Shown here: in pieces, positions 10,701 through 19,870 of the stretch
Position numbering within the stretch: the stretch's first letter is position 1
Layout: every line of letters begins with the position of its first letter
NCBI GenBank assembly: GCA_032358255.1
Contig: JAULBX010025941.1
Location: forward strand, 66,321 to 130,320
Length of the DNA: 64,000 nucleotides
Reading direction: 5' to 3'
Origin: Heterotrichella gracilis
Taxonomy: Eukaryota; Sar; Xanthophyceae; Tribonematales; Xanthonemataceae
Made by a program: the position numbers and the translations under genes
The notes under the pieces: model-generated
What the model was told of the DNA's origin: nothing
Databases searched by the model: none
Seen by the model: the letters and a program-made list of their open reading frames with translations, nothing else

Positions 10701-12200
10701 GGATTGGTTGTAGGGTTTCTCAGCCCCCACTTACGCGCATGCCCACTCCGGTAGGTTCTGCTCCTGCTGCGCCCTAGGGTCTTCATCAAAGGTCTCATCG
10801 AAGTTGAGCTGCACGGGGACAGGGGAAACCCTTAGATACTCGCCTACGACAAGCCTTGAAGCAGCGATCAGCTTAAGCTTTGCCATGCCAGTGGTACAGT
10901 GGATATCATCCATGCATGGATGAAGGAAGCAACATATTCAAGGATCGTGTCATGACATCACGAGTGGGTGGAGTGTGGCTTGCAGCAAATGGGCATTAGG
11001 GTTCTGTGGGCGCAGGGTGTAGGGTAATCATGCGCACCTCACTCACCCCCTCCACCAGCGCTGCTATCGACGCCTCATGGCCGATGGGTCCCACCTAAAC
11101 ACGCACACACACCCACATCAAGCAGTGGACCTCGTATAATGCAGTCAGCATGTGATGATTGATTGGGAGCAATGGCTTGGTTCATTGTTGCTGTATGGCT
11201 TGCATTGGCATAAGGCTGTGCAGCAAAGGGACAGCCCAATGCGGCATGGCGGATGCGGGGTGGTGTGCATGGTAGGTGAATCATGTCCCACCCAATGCGA
11301 GCAGGGGAACAAGACAAAAATAGGAATATCCTTCCTGTTGTTATGTTATTATCCCTGATACAGGGTGAGGAATGGCACGGCCGGGGAGGATGCGGCAATC
11401 GGGAGGGTACAGAGAGGGAGATGATGCGGCAGAACACTGGCGTGTGCATGCATATGCGCCATAGTGGCTCCTTGTGGGCAGCACCGCACATGCATGCATC
11501 GGCACCTCACACGTATATACATTGTCAAGCGCCAAGCGTTAGAGGGCGCATGGACAGGCGCTGTATATGGGGACCAAATGGTTTCATAGGCGCCATATGG
11601 ATGCATGGACACCCGGCATAAGGACAAAAACGTGCAGGTATGCCACACCCGCAGCAAGCGATCATCACAAAAAATAAAGCCCCTGTCTAGCAGCCCGGTG
11701 TTTAGGGTTTAGGGTTTTTGGCTGGTAACTAGGTTGCCATACCGCTGTGGGAGGCTGGTCGTAGCTCCAGGTCTGTCCACCTGCTAGGTCCTGCATACCA
11801 GACAGTTGTTTCAAGTGCGGTTTTGTCCACACATCGTCAACGCATCCCAACATTCCTCCCCAGATTGGCAAGCCCTGTGCAATGCAGTCACATGTATCCC
11901 AGGGAAACCTGTCTCCAGTGCCCACCCTCGTGATACAACCACCACCAATACGGTGCTGGCAACAGGCCTCGGTCTATGGCGCCCTGGAGGGTATCCTACC
12001 TGGCTGAAGGTTTCTGCGAATGCTGGATAAGCGCCATAGGCTCCGGGTGCGTCCTGCGTGTTGTAGTCAAGGAAACTGAAGTTGGGCTGCGTGGCATCCA
12101 CCTGGGATTCTAAATAGACCCCCTGGGCCTGGTAGAACGGCGTGCCGCTCATCGAACCGCCGACTGCTGCGTGCGGGGTGTGGGCGCGACGGCCATCCAC
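1726..12200 (-). CDS. UPF1: UPF1/RENT1 nonsense-mediated decay RNA helicase
   Basis: ATP-dependent superfamily 1 RNA helicase, the core factor of nonsense-mediated mRNA decay. At least 20 exons can be read. Exon 1 (12200-12000) has the plant-type N-terminal FLDYNTQ motif. The Cys/His domain that binds UPF2 lies at 10316-10428 and 9648-9914 (CVVKC-like [27 protein letters not shown]). The 1B/stalk region lies at 9092-9316, 8512-8619, 8053-8260 and 7438-7590. Helicase motifs: Walker A GPPGTGKT (6990-7112), [10 protein letters not shown] (6315-6458), [11 protein letters not shown] (5270-5395), [19 protein letters not shown] (about 4734-4910), TPYEGQR (3572-3779), [20 protein letters not shown] (about 3288-3366) and [13 protein letters not shown] (2770-3027). 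The C-terminal tail at 1726-1935 holds five SQ/TQ sites, the kind phosphorylated by SMG1. Motif II reads DEST where most family members have DEAT. Exon 2 (11754-11801) and exon 3 (near 11047-11088) keep phase 0. The C-terminal Pro-rich exon (2235 to about 2425) is less certain. Many exon edges are duplicated into adjacent introns. Confidence 0.95.
3718..4130 (-). repeat. Four decaying copies of a UPF1 exon 5' edge
   Basis: The segment coding [14 protein letters not shown] with its CTCCAGCTTGG acceptor (3735-3787) recurs at 3825-3875, more worn at about 3970-4015, and worn further near 4080-4125. Each copy is followed by TTTAGG-like or CCCTAA-like fragments. The gradient of decay suggests successive duplication events at one intron/exon edge. 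Confidence 0.75.
4620..4783 (-). repeat. Duplicated 3' edge of UPF1 exon with QYRMHP motif
   Basis: The last ~70 bases of the exon ending near 4734, including its CAG|GTGAGCC donor, recur at about 4608-4680 with few changes. The two copies lie head to tail. The copy nearer the downstream exon sits in the intron and probably is not translated. Confidence 0.8.
5370..5476 (-). repeat. UPF1 exon-edge duplication around a telomere-type block
   Basis: About 29 bases at the 5' edge of the exon coding VLVDESTQ (5370-5398) recur without change at 5447-5475. The DNA between them (5417-5446) is mostly TTTAGGG units. This is one of the cleanest exon copy/telomere block/exon copy sandwiches in the window. 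Confidence 0.85.
6205..6365 (-). repeat. UPF1 exon 3'-edge duplication around a telomere-type block
   Basis: The 3' edge of the [10 protein letters not shown] exon (about 6306-6360, including the CAG|GTGGGTGAAGG donor) is repeated at about 6205-6262. TTTAGGG-type units at 6264-6296 lie between. The intronic copy differs at a handful of bases. Confidence 0.85.
6430..6575 (-). repeat. Triplicated 5' edge of a UPF1 exon with telomere-type spacers
   Basis: The exon edge with the acceptor CTGCAG|GTGCTGGTGGTGGCC (6432-6462) is partly repeated at 6494-6511 and 6551-6572. Blocks of TTTAGGG-like units fill 6464-6493 and 6514-6550. Confidence 0.8.
7249..7590 (-). repeat. UPF1 exon 10 and an in-frame intronic duplicate
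   Basis: Exon 10 (7438-7590) ends with a 66-base segment coding [20 protein letters not shown] and two more residues. The same 66 bases recur at about 7249-7314 with near-identity, bounded by a CCCTAG acceptor and a CAG|GTGGG donor. The duplicate is exactly 22 codons, in frame and free of stops, so it could act as a cassette exon. Further copies of the exon's 5' edge (the MKTFAVDE start region) lie at 7660-7695 and 7740-7787. Confidence 0.8.
8840..9140 (-). repeat. Three copies of a UPF1 exon 3' edge
   Basis: The exon end coding [14 protein letters not shown] (true copy near 9092-9135) recurs at about 8985-9025 and 8840-8895. CCCTAA-rich spacers lie at 9030-9075 and 8907-8925. The farthest copy keeps a longer stretch (YDRSPKE), so the copies differ in which part they retain. 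Confidence 0.7.
9286..9440 (-). repeat. UPF1 exon 5'-edge duplication with telomere-type block
   Basis: The acceptor and first bases of the exon coding [13 protein letters not shown] (9280-9320) recur at 9370-9439 with moderate divergence. TTTAGGG units at 9337-9366 lie between. Confidence 0.8.
10105..10560 (-). repeat. Duplicated edges of the UPF1 zinc-binding exon
   Basis: The exon at 10316-10428 has an intronic copy of its 5' edge at 10500-10545 (again starting at an AG|GTACTGCGGCAC junction). A decayed copy of its 3' part lies near 10120-10165 (ACGAGGCCGACC core). The copies flank the true exon on both sides. Confidence 0.75.
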
Positions 12201-12523
12201 AACTTGGCTGCTAATGCGTGCGGGTGTGCGTTGGAGAAAACTAGGTTGGGAGTACGGTGCGTGTCTAGGTTAACGGTGAATGAGTACGAGGCGTGCTTGT
12301 TGTCAAGACAGCGCTGTTGACCTGCGGAAAGAGGGCTCTGTTGCGTGCGTGTGGGGTGCTATATGCATGCATTAGCGAGCTATTAAAGTGTCGATGTCAC
12401 GGGGAGGGTGGCCCTGCTGCACCACCCACAATCGAGTGGTGGCACCTATATATACGCCCATTTCCTGCACACACACGCAGACTGCACCCTCTTTTCGAGC
12501 CTACACCCCACGACAGCGTCACC
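12201..12523. promoter_or_regulatory. Divergent promoter between UPF1 and the methyltransferase gene
   Basis: Only 323 bases separate the two start codons, so they probably share this region. On the plus strand a TATA-like CTATATATACG lies at about 12447-12457, roughly 70 bases before the ATG at 12524, a plausible core promoter. No clear TATA element is seen for UPF1. Confidence 0.55.
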
Positions 12524-15447
12524 ATGCAGTCCTCGGTCGTACACCGACTGCATGCAGCCTGTGCAGTTCGCCCATTCGTGCGACACAGCGCCAACGCGCG
12601 GGCGCGACCCAGCGCCCCACTGCCCTCCCCTTCGCACCTGGTGGGAGCGGTGAACAGGCGGAGCGTGCTGAACGGCATGGTGATGAGCCTGGTTTGCTCT
12701 GCCGGCATGCATACCCCCGTGGCTGCAGCGTATGTGTCGGCAGTGGACAAGGTACGAGAGCGCATATATGCATGCATGCAAGCATTGCGCACATGGTGTG
12801 TTTTACAAGTTGCCAGCCTCACCATCAGGGCAGTGCCACTTATTCCTGCTACGCTCGTTGTGTTCTACGATGTGCACGTTTATATTACCTTGGGAACGTT
12901 GTGAAGCCTCATCCCCTGACAAGATCTGCCATTGCAGTGATGCATGCATGCAACACAACGTATCAATGCGGCACTACTGATGCACACGTCATGTGGCCCG
13001 ATGTCATTTATTTGCAGGATTGATGGATTGGAAATTGCACAGTTCAGTATTTTTACAAATGACACGGCACGACATGATCTGGCATGCCAATGCCATGATG
13101 GGCGCCATGCATGATAATTTACGCTGCCGCCATGGAACCAGGGCATCGTGCATGATAGCTCTCTCGGGTGCATGTGACCTGTCAGGCCTTGTTGTAAAGA
13201 CACAATGGCCTGCTTCCAACCCCAATACTACCCCCTGCATTAGTGCGAATGGGGCATAATATGTGAATGTTTTCATTGTGCAGGTGTTGGATGACCCCAA
13301 GTTTCCTGAGAAGTGGCCCTTCAGGCCATCCGATTTTGAGCGATATGATGAGACGCCCGACTCGAATTTCTACTCTGCGCCTCGCTTTGTGGCGCACATC
13401 GACGACGGCGCAATCAACGCACTCACAAAGTAAGCAGCGCCAGGCCCGGGCACCCCACACCAACTCATTCTTTGCGTTGAGGACATGTTGAATGCAATCT
13501 TCATTTTTATGATCTAAACTACAACTTTATGTTTTTTATCTGCCAATGAGCATAGTCATTTGCGTTCTGTGACAGAACATGGATGGGCATCTTTTGTTTC
13601 ATTTGGTGGGCGATGGAAATCTCGCCCGCGCCATATTTGCAAGCTGGGTGTACGTTTGCACTGCCACCACAATGCGCCAGCCGTTAATCCTAGGGATCTT
13701 CTGACTCAAGGACGAGGCGCATAGTTGGCAATTATGCGCCTGCCGCATGCAAGCTTTCAGAGCATGTTGCTTAGTCTAAAATGGGAACACTGTGAAATCC
13801 AGTATTTTGTACTGCAAAAGAGCATGCAAGCATGACCTCAAAGGTTTGGGCAAATACCCACCGAAGCTTCTTCATTACTATTATTATCAGTATTACTATT
13901 GTTATCATCATATTACATGCATCCTCATTCCGTTTGCTAACGCCCTCCCCATATCACAGGTTTTACGCGGAGAGCTTCCCCCCCTCTGGCCGCTCCGACA
14001 CCGCCCTGCTTGACGTGTGCAGCAGCTGGATCAGCCACTACCCAGAGGGGTACAAGGCGGGCAGGATTTCAGGTGGGGGTTTAGGGTTTAGGGTTTAGGG
14101 TTTAGGGTGGTATACTAGGTCTGCTTGGCGTGTGCAGCAGCTGGATCAGCCACTACCCAGAGGGGTACAAGGCGGGCAGGATTTCAGGTGGGGGTGGTAT
14201 AGATTTTACAAGCGCCAGATCAGCAATCAGCCTAGCACAAGTGTGCGACACCCGATCCTGTCCTGGCATTGCTTGTACCGATTTCGCATGTCTGTGGGTG
14301 GTACGCTGGGCACGAAGAAAAGGCGATGATTGGGGTGGGTGTGGTGGGGAGGGAGCCTAAACCCTCAGCCACAAAACCCTAACCAAAACCCTGCGTCCTC
14401 TCCCAGGGATGGGCATGAACGAGGAGGAGCTGGCGCGCAACCCCATCCTGTCAGACTACGCAGTCCAGGACCTCGACCTCAACCCTAAGCTACCCTACGA
14501 GGACAACACCTTTGATGTGGTGACCAACGCAGTGTCGGTGCAATTTTCAAAGCCCTAAAACCCTATTCGAAACCCTACTCCCTTCCGCAGGGATGGGCAT
14601 GAACGAGGAGGAGCTGGCGCGCAACCCCATCCTGTCTGACTACGCGGTCCAGGACCTCAACCTCAACCCTAAGCTGCCCTACGAGGACAACACCTTTGAT
14701 GTGGTGACCAACGCGGTGTCGGTGGACTACCTCACCCGGCCCCTGGAGGTGTTCCGGGAGACCCAGCGGGTGCTGAAGCCAGGGGGTCTGGCCATCATGA
14801 GCTTCAGCAACAGGTGCTTCCCAACAAAAGGTGGGTGGTGGTAAACCCTAGACCCAATAATCTGAACCCTAGACCATAGACCCAGCGGGTGCTCAAGCCT
14901 GGGGTTCTGGCCATCATGAGCTTCAGCAACAGGTGCTTCCAAACAAAGGGGGGGATGGTGGACCTTAGACCCTAGGCCTTAAGCCAGAGTGGGCAGGACT
15001 TGACTTAAAACCCTGAAGCTCTAAAATCACCACAATTACATGACCTACACCTTATTAGAGGCCGATTATAAGCTTCAGCAATGACTGCTTTCCGGCACGT
15101 TGAACATGACAGAAAAATGATGAACAGCCCGTTGCAGTTTTTCCACGCATACGCATGCGCCCTCAATTGTTGCCCCTTCACTTCAGCTGATCAGTAGTGA
15201 CCAATGCTGTAATTTCCCCTTGCTGCATCTAATACTTACAACCCCCCCCTGCCCCTCAGCCATCGCCCTCTGGACCGCCACCGGAGACGCCGACCACGTG
15301 TGGGTGGTGGGGGCCTATTACCACTACGCGGGGGGGTTCACCGCCCCCCAGGTGGTGGACATTTCGCCGGCCCCCGGCATTTTGGGCAGCAAGGGTGACC
15401 CCATGTATGTGGTCATGGCGCGCAAGGCGGAGGCAAAGGATATGTGA
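12524..15447 (+). CDS. Plastid-targeted SAM-dependent methyltransferase-like protein
   Basis: Five exons with matching phases: 12524-12751, 13284-13429, 13960-14072, 14591-14830 and 15260-15447, giving about 304 residues. The first ~75 residues form a basic, Ser/Ala-rich transit peptide, then a twin-arginine lumen signal (NRRSVLNG, a hydrophobic run, then PVAAA). This predicts import into the plastid and then the thylakoid lumen by the Tat route. The mature part matches the plant and algal Methyltransf_11-like family: YDETPDSNFYSAPRFV, FYAESFPPSG, LLDVCSSWISHYPEG where motif I would be, DLNLNPKLPYEDNTFDVV, and VLKPGGLAIMSFSNRCFPTK. The usual glycine-rich motif I is replaced by DVCSSW, a known feature of this subfamily. 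The substrate is unknown. Exons 3 and 4 are duplicated in the introns. Confidence 0.88.
13998..14192 (+). repeat. Methyltransferase exon 3 3'-edge duplication around telomere units
   Basis: About 70 bases covering the end of exon 3 and its donor (to about 14078) are repeated at about 14119-14192 with very few changes. The spacer at 14077-14108 is four consecutive TTTAGGG-type units. The repeated segment carries the TTTCAG|GTGGGGG junction in both copies. Confidence 0.9.
14407..14722 (+). repeat. Duplicated methyltransferase exon 4
   Basis: Bases 14407-14538 and 14591-14722 are roughly 97 percent alike. Each follows a proper acceptor (CCCAG|GG and CGCAG|GG). The first copy breaks off at GTGTCG|GTGCAA, where a GT could serve as donor, and is followed by CCCTAAAACCC-type spacer. 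Only the second copy continues into the full exon (to 14830). A further copy of the exon's 3' edge lies at 14879-14947. Confidence 0.9.
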
Positions 15448-16222
15448 AGCCTTGCACAAGGAAACGGGGAGGGGGAGGGTGAACCCTGATTTGAGGAGGT
15501 GGGAGGGAGGGATAGGCGGATCCATGGGCTAGGATAGGTGAATCCTTGTGATGGGCGTGGAGGGGGGGAGTTGTAGCATAATGGAATTTTCACGCATGGA
15601 AGTGGAGGGGTTGGAAAGTGGCGAAATATATATGTGGTGAGGGAGGGAAGGGGGACAACGGCCACTTGATGGTGCGGCTGCGTGCCCAAAAATCATGGTA
15701 TTCATGCGACAGCCTGTTTGCCCTTGCTACCCTGTTCTGCACGTGGTCTTGGCCTGTAGCACGACGACTAATACCAAGTAGGGGAGATTGCCACCATAGC
15801 AGTCAGGAGGTGGATGCCTGTGTGCAACGCCCCCTGGCCGAACAGAGCAGGGTGAGGGTCACGGTTAGGGTGAGCCAAGGGGGAGGGTTAGGGTTACAGT
15901 GAAGGGTTACAGGTTCCTCGCCTAGAGTGACCCAAAGGGCAATTTGTGTGGATCGCGGAGCTCGCAGCTGTTATCAACTTGATCTTGTTAACAAGTTATT
16001 GCTGTTACAGTGCGGCAGCAGGTGCCCTGCACATGCCCTGCAAGGGTTGTACCAGGCTGTGATAGCTGTTCCAACTAACGGGAGCAACCGACTGTGCAAT
16101 CGGCAAATGTTCGTGCAGTGAGGTGTCCACGTCAGGGGTTAGGTTTGCAACAGTGGGCACTGTTGCTTTGCCACTGTTCATATGGCTGTTGTTACTATCC
16201 ACCACCCCCATTGCGCCCCTCC
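15448..16222. other. Intergenic region after the methyltransferase gene
   Basis: No coding region is supported. The stretch holds the methyltransferase 3' UTR, some GGTTAGGGT fragments (15860-15900), and possibly the 3' part of the minus-strand coiled-coil gene next door. A minus-strand frame at 16005-16211 is open, but I cannot join it to that gene with any confidence. Confidence 0.35.
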
Positions 16223-16522
16223 TCAGCCGGGAGGGGCCTCTCCCTCCCCCGCAGCTCCTGCGGCAGCGCCTAGAGCAACCTCCTCCTCTCGTTCCACAAG
16301 AGCATCCCGCCTCTTTAAGCAGTCACACATCGACTGTTTGAGGTGTGCCAAGAAGGTTCTCGCGTCGTCCTCCACCATTGCCATATTTCTATCCACCGCA
16401 AACCTCCTGTCGAGGCCCTCCTCCTCCGCCTTGCAGGCTTTCCACAAGTGGTTTATCTCTTCATCGAGGTTGATGATCTCTTCAAGCCTCGCCTGCTGCT
16501 CCGCCTTGTCTATCGAATCCAT
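16223..16522 (-). CDS. Small coiled-coil protein A (unknown family)
   Basis: A 99-codon frame starting MDSIDKAEQQARLEEI and rich in Glu, Lys, Arg and Leu, predicted to be almost wholly helical. The C-terminal end is a Gly/Ala/Glu/Pro tail. It aligns with the neighbouring gene at 17360-18253: both begin M(D/E)xxD and share (L)xQS(L/M)xxCxxxRDxLxxR. This supports a tandem gene duplication. No known family is recognised. A second exon may exist, as in the neighbour. Confidence 0.55.
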   Translation of the reverse strand: MDSIDKAEQQARLEEIINLDEEINHLWKACKAEEEGLDRRFAVDRNMAMVEDDARTFLAHLKQSMCDCLKRRDALVEREEEVALGAAAGAAGEGEAPPG

Positions 16523-17359
16523 GTCTGTGGGGTGACCACCCCTCTGCGGTTACTCACGCACTGTGCCACAAGCGGATTTTAGTGCGCGTCGAATTTGTAC
16601 TGTTTGCAAAGGTTAGTAGTATGTTTTTTGTTACAGAGACTACCGGCACACGAAAGAAAAGGAACCAGGGTGTGTGTTTACAGCACCACGATGCGTGTCC
16701 CTGTGGTTCGATACGGTAACCCTAAAAAGCCCTGAGGGCGAATAAAACCCTACAGCAGGCCCTGCTGCAGGTTGTGCACATTAGAAAAATTGTAAAGCAT
16801 AAACCAGTCATCACGAATTTGAATCCCTGAGAAAAGAAATGTGCAAAGGTGAAAGTAACGTTCAATGTACAATAAAGGTGGAGTGCGCCAGTTAATGCTA
16901 ACGTGGTCCCAAGGTGCGAAGTCACGGCGCCTAGCATCCATTCATGGGAAGAAGAAAGGCAACCAATTCCAAAGGTCGCACAACAAATGCGCATACCTCT
17001 CCAAAACAAACACAACCAACTTTGCAACAAGCGCATGCCTATCCCAGCCTATTGCCACATGCAAAGTCGATGCAATGGCCATGACGCACTAACCTCAAAC
17101 CCTCCGCCAGGTCAGGGGCATGATCCCCCAATAGGACCCCTGTCCCTGAAGGGAGTAGAAAATAAATTCATTGCCAGCAATGATACAGCAAACCCATATA
17201 CCTCCCAAAAGGAAAATAACCAACTTTGCAAAAAAGTATATGCCTACAACCAGCCACTTGCCATTGGCCACTGGTTGCCAGGGCCACGTTGCCCTCCCTT
17301 GAACCCTCCGCCTAGGCCAGGGCCATGACCCACCAGCAGTACACCACCACGCAGCCCCA
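16523..17359. other. Spacer between the paired coiled-coil genes
   Basis: Contains no supported gene. Two related segments occur: about 16960-17100 and 17190-17330 share CAACTTTGCAA..AA and the pattern ending ACCCTCCGCC-GG-CAGGG, in head-to-tail order. They look like an old local duplication of intergenic DNA. Confidence 0.35.
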
Positions 17360-18253
17360 TCAAGTGCCTTTCGGCTTCCGTGACCCCAGGCGCAAAAACC
17401 ACCATTTTGACTTTGGCTGCGGCTGCGGCTGTGGCATCTGTGTGAAACCCCCCCTTTCCAACAAGGGGGCATGATCTGATGCGGCCAAAGGGGAGTAGAT
17501 TGCATTGGACACGCCCCGCCTGCCCACGGGTGTCATCTCCATGAAGTCGTCATCCGCTTTCGCCCAAGATTCCCTCCCCGTGACCGGTGAACGCCCTGAG
17601 GTAAGGGGAAAACTTCAGTTCTGTGCACGAGCTAAGAGCGCAGGGCAACTCAATATTTATTTTCACAGCCTTCGAGGGTGAGCTCTCTACGAAAGCAGGG
17701 CATTTCATTTGACTTCACTGCACTTCACCTCGTGTACTTCATTTATTTTTATTTTTCCGCTATGTCAGGACTGGTCAGCAGCTGCACAGCTGCATAGCCA
17801 AGAACTGTCAGGGTTTAGAGCTTAGGGTCCAGCGCGCCATTTTGTGAACTGGACTGCCGCGTGGGTGCTGTGCAATGTGATATCAGCCTGTGCTGTCCAC
17901 TCCAACGCACATCGAGGGGTCCAGGGAGGGAAGATGACAGGCGCACCTGACTGGAGTTGACCCGCGCCCCTCTCCGACCCTCGCCGCTTCAGCTCCCTCC
18001 TCAGCTCCTTCAACTCCTTTGCCATCTGCTTCACCACGTCATCGTGCCTCCACCGCAGCACGTCCCGCTGCGCGTAGCATCGTCCCAGGGACTGCGTCAG
18101 CCGATCCAGGTTTGGGGACCAGTTTCTAGAAGGGACTGACCGGTAGAGGAATTTTTTCTCCGAGGTGATGGCTGCCAGCAGGCGGTGGATCTCATCCTCG
18201 TTGGCGGCGATCCCTTGTTTCGCCAGCCGCTCCTCCCTATCTAGCGCCTCCAT
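17360..18253 (-). CDS. Small coiled-coil protein B, paralog of protein A
   Basis: Two exons fit by phase: 18253-17947 (307 bases, ends in phase 1 at CAG|GTGCGCC) and 17595-17360 (236 bases, after CCTCAG), giving 180 residues. The N-terminal 95 residues are a charged helix (MEALDREERLAKQG... KELKELRRELKRRG), likely a coiled coil. The C-terminal part is extended: a KADDDFMEM acidic patch, then PQPQPQPK, and it ends RLGSRKPKGT. It has no signal peptide or membrane segment. Two TTTAGGG units lie at 18265-18280, 12 bases upstream of the ATG. Function unknown. Confidence 0.6.
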
Positions 18254-18589
18254 GCGGGGGTGTAGGGTTTAGGGTTTAGGGTGGCTGCGGCTGTAGGGTC
18301 CGCCTCTAGAGGTGGACGGGTGGGCTGCAGAGAGTTGCTGCCGCTGCTGTGTATCACACACCCCTGGGGCGCTGTTTGGGTGGGTGCTCCCCCTTACAGA
18401 GAAGGGGGAGGCGTGCTGCAGAAGGGTTGCTGCTCTCGCCCACACCCTAATGGGTTGTAGTAGCTGGTTGTCCAGGATGTGTGTGTGCGCTGTGGCTGAG
18501 TATTGCACGGCAGTACATACGCTGGCTGTGCAAAGCACACTCTTCGTGCTGCCTCGAGTAAGTAAGGAGGGTCAGCAGTGGCACCCTGA

Positions 18590-19410
18590 CTTGCAGCGTC
18601 CTCCCAGGGTTTTCACAGCTGCCCAACACCCACCCTGGTCGGGTGGCAGTCAACAGCGCAGTACCTGCCGTGCTAAAGCACCTGCGGCATAGCCCACAGG
18701 CCGTCACAACATGCCTGACGCAGAGTGCAATATGCATGCATGCATCTGCACGACGCATGAAACCACAGCTTTTCGAAGAGATAAACCCTCTTTGAACAGC
18801 CTGACACAAGAACCTGGCTGCAAGCGTTTCGAACTTTGCACCCTGACCACAACCACGAAGCGCAGCAGAGGGTTTGGCCCCCACCTGGTGACGTGGTGCG
18901 CTGCTTGCCACTGATATAAATTGTCGAACTTGCAGCAGTTCCAGTGCCGTTGTGCAACCCAGTTGAACTGTCCACTTGGCACCCTAGTGTGCAGCTGCGT
19001 GTACAAGCTTGCTATCTCAAACCTCTGGGGTGGTGTATAGCTGCCAGAATTCCAATTTAAAAGTTTTTGGGCAGGGGGAGGAATCTGAAGGGGAGCTAGC
19101 TGGGGAGGGAAGGGGTGACCGCAAGACAGGGGCAATCCATCAGAATTCTTTTATCCGTGGGGCCTTAAGGGGAATCCTGGATACAACGCGGGTTTCCGAC
19201 CACACTCGTGAGAGGGGTGACACTCGATGCATTTTGTGCATCCTTGCATCCGGCCATGCCATCACATTCCGGTTCAGCCACGTCATGCCATAGACACAAA
19301 GCAGTAGCGTGTGTTACAGCTTCACTGGATTACTTTGGCGCTAGCCTAGTAGAACACAACTACAATGGATCACAAGACAGAGCAGAGAGCATAGCCTCGT
19401 CAGGTATTGG
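18590..19410. repeat. Large dispersed repeat, copy 1
   Basis: This segment is clearly related, in the same orientation, to 24840-25790. Shared landmarks in order: CACCTGCGGCATAGCC, GAGTGCAATATGCATGCATG, AAACCACAG.TTTT, GAGGGTTTGGCC, TGCGTGTACAA, GCAGGGGGAGG, TTCTGACCACACT-like and ATAGCCTCGTCA. Similarity is high at the left and fades to the right. No terminal repeats or enzyme gene are visible, so it may be a duplicated gene flank or a degraded mobile element. Confidence 0.75.
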
Positions 19411-19643
19411 CTGAGTGTGTGGTGTGAGGGACCCGGTCTACACGAAGAATGGGCACAAAAAAGCCACGCACACGACGGTATATTCCACGCGCCAGTGAAA
19501 ACTGGTACCTTTTATAATCCACACAGGGCTTTTATGGGGGGAAAAACAAAAACGGGAAGGGCTACATAGATGGGGAAAACATCCATTAATCAATTTTCCA
19601 GAGCTCAGGGTGGACAGAAAATGGGCCGTCACCCTAGCAATAC

Positions 19644-19870
19644 CAGCGGGGGCTATGTGGAGTGCAATAGAAAGAAGGTGGTTGTGATCACATCATGTAC
19701 AATCAGTTAGGAAGAGAATATGGGTGGGTGGCTTGAATACAGGGTTGCCACCCATATTCCCTTGTCCAGGTGAGGCATCAACAGATGTGTCACACACTTT
19801 TGAAACACTTCCAGTGTACATGATGTGATCACAACCACGCCCTTTCTATCGCACTATACATGGCCCCTCT
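19644..19870. mobile_element. MITE-like foldback element with 50-base inverted ends
   Basis: Arms at 19651-19700 and 19815-19864 are inverted repeats of about 50 bases with roughly six mismatches; the core GTGGTTGTGATCACATCATG is mirrored exactly. A second inner inverted pair (GAATATGGGTGG near 19716 and CCACCCATATTC near 19748) makes a nested hairpin. There is no coding capacity. This fits a nonautonomous DNA transposon. No sure target-site duplication was found. Confidence 0.75.

Noticed and set aside
14077-14108. Chromosome end or telomere at the TTTAGGG runs
   Set aside because: Runs have only a few units, occur in both orientations and lie inside genes, so they are interstitial.
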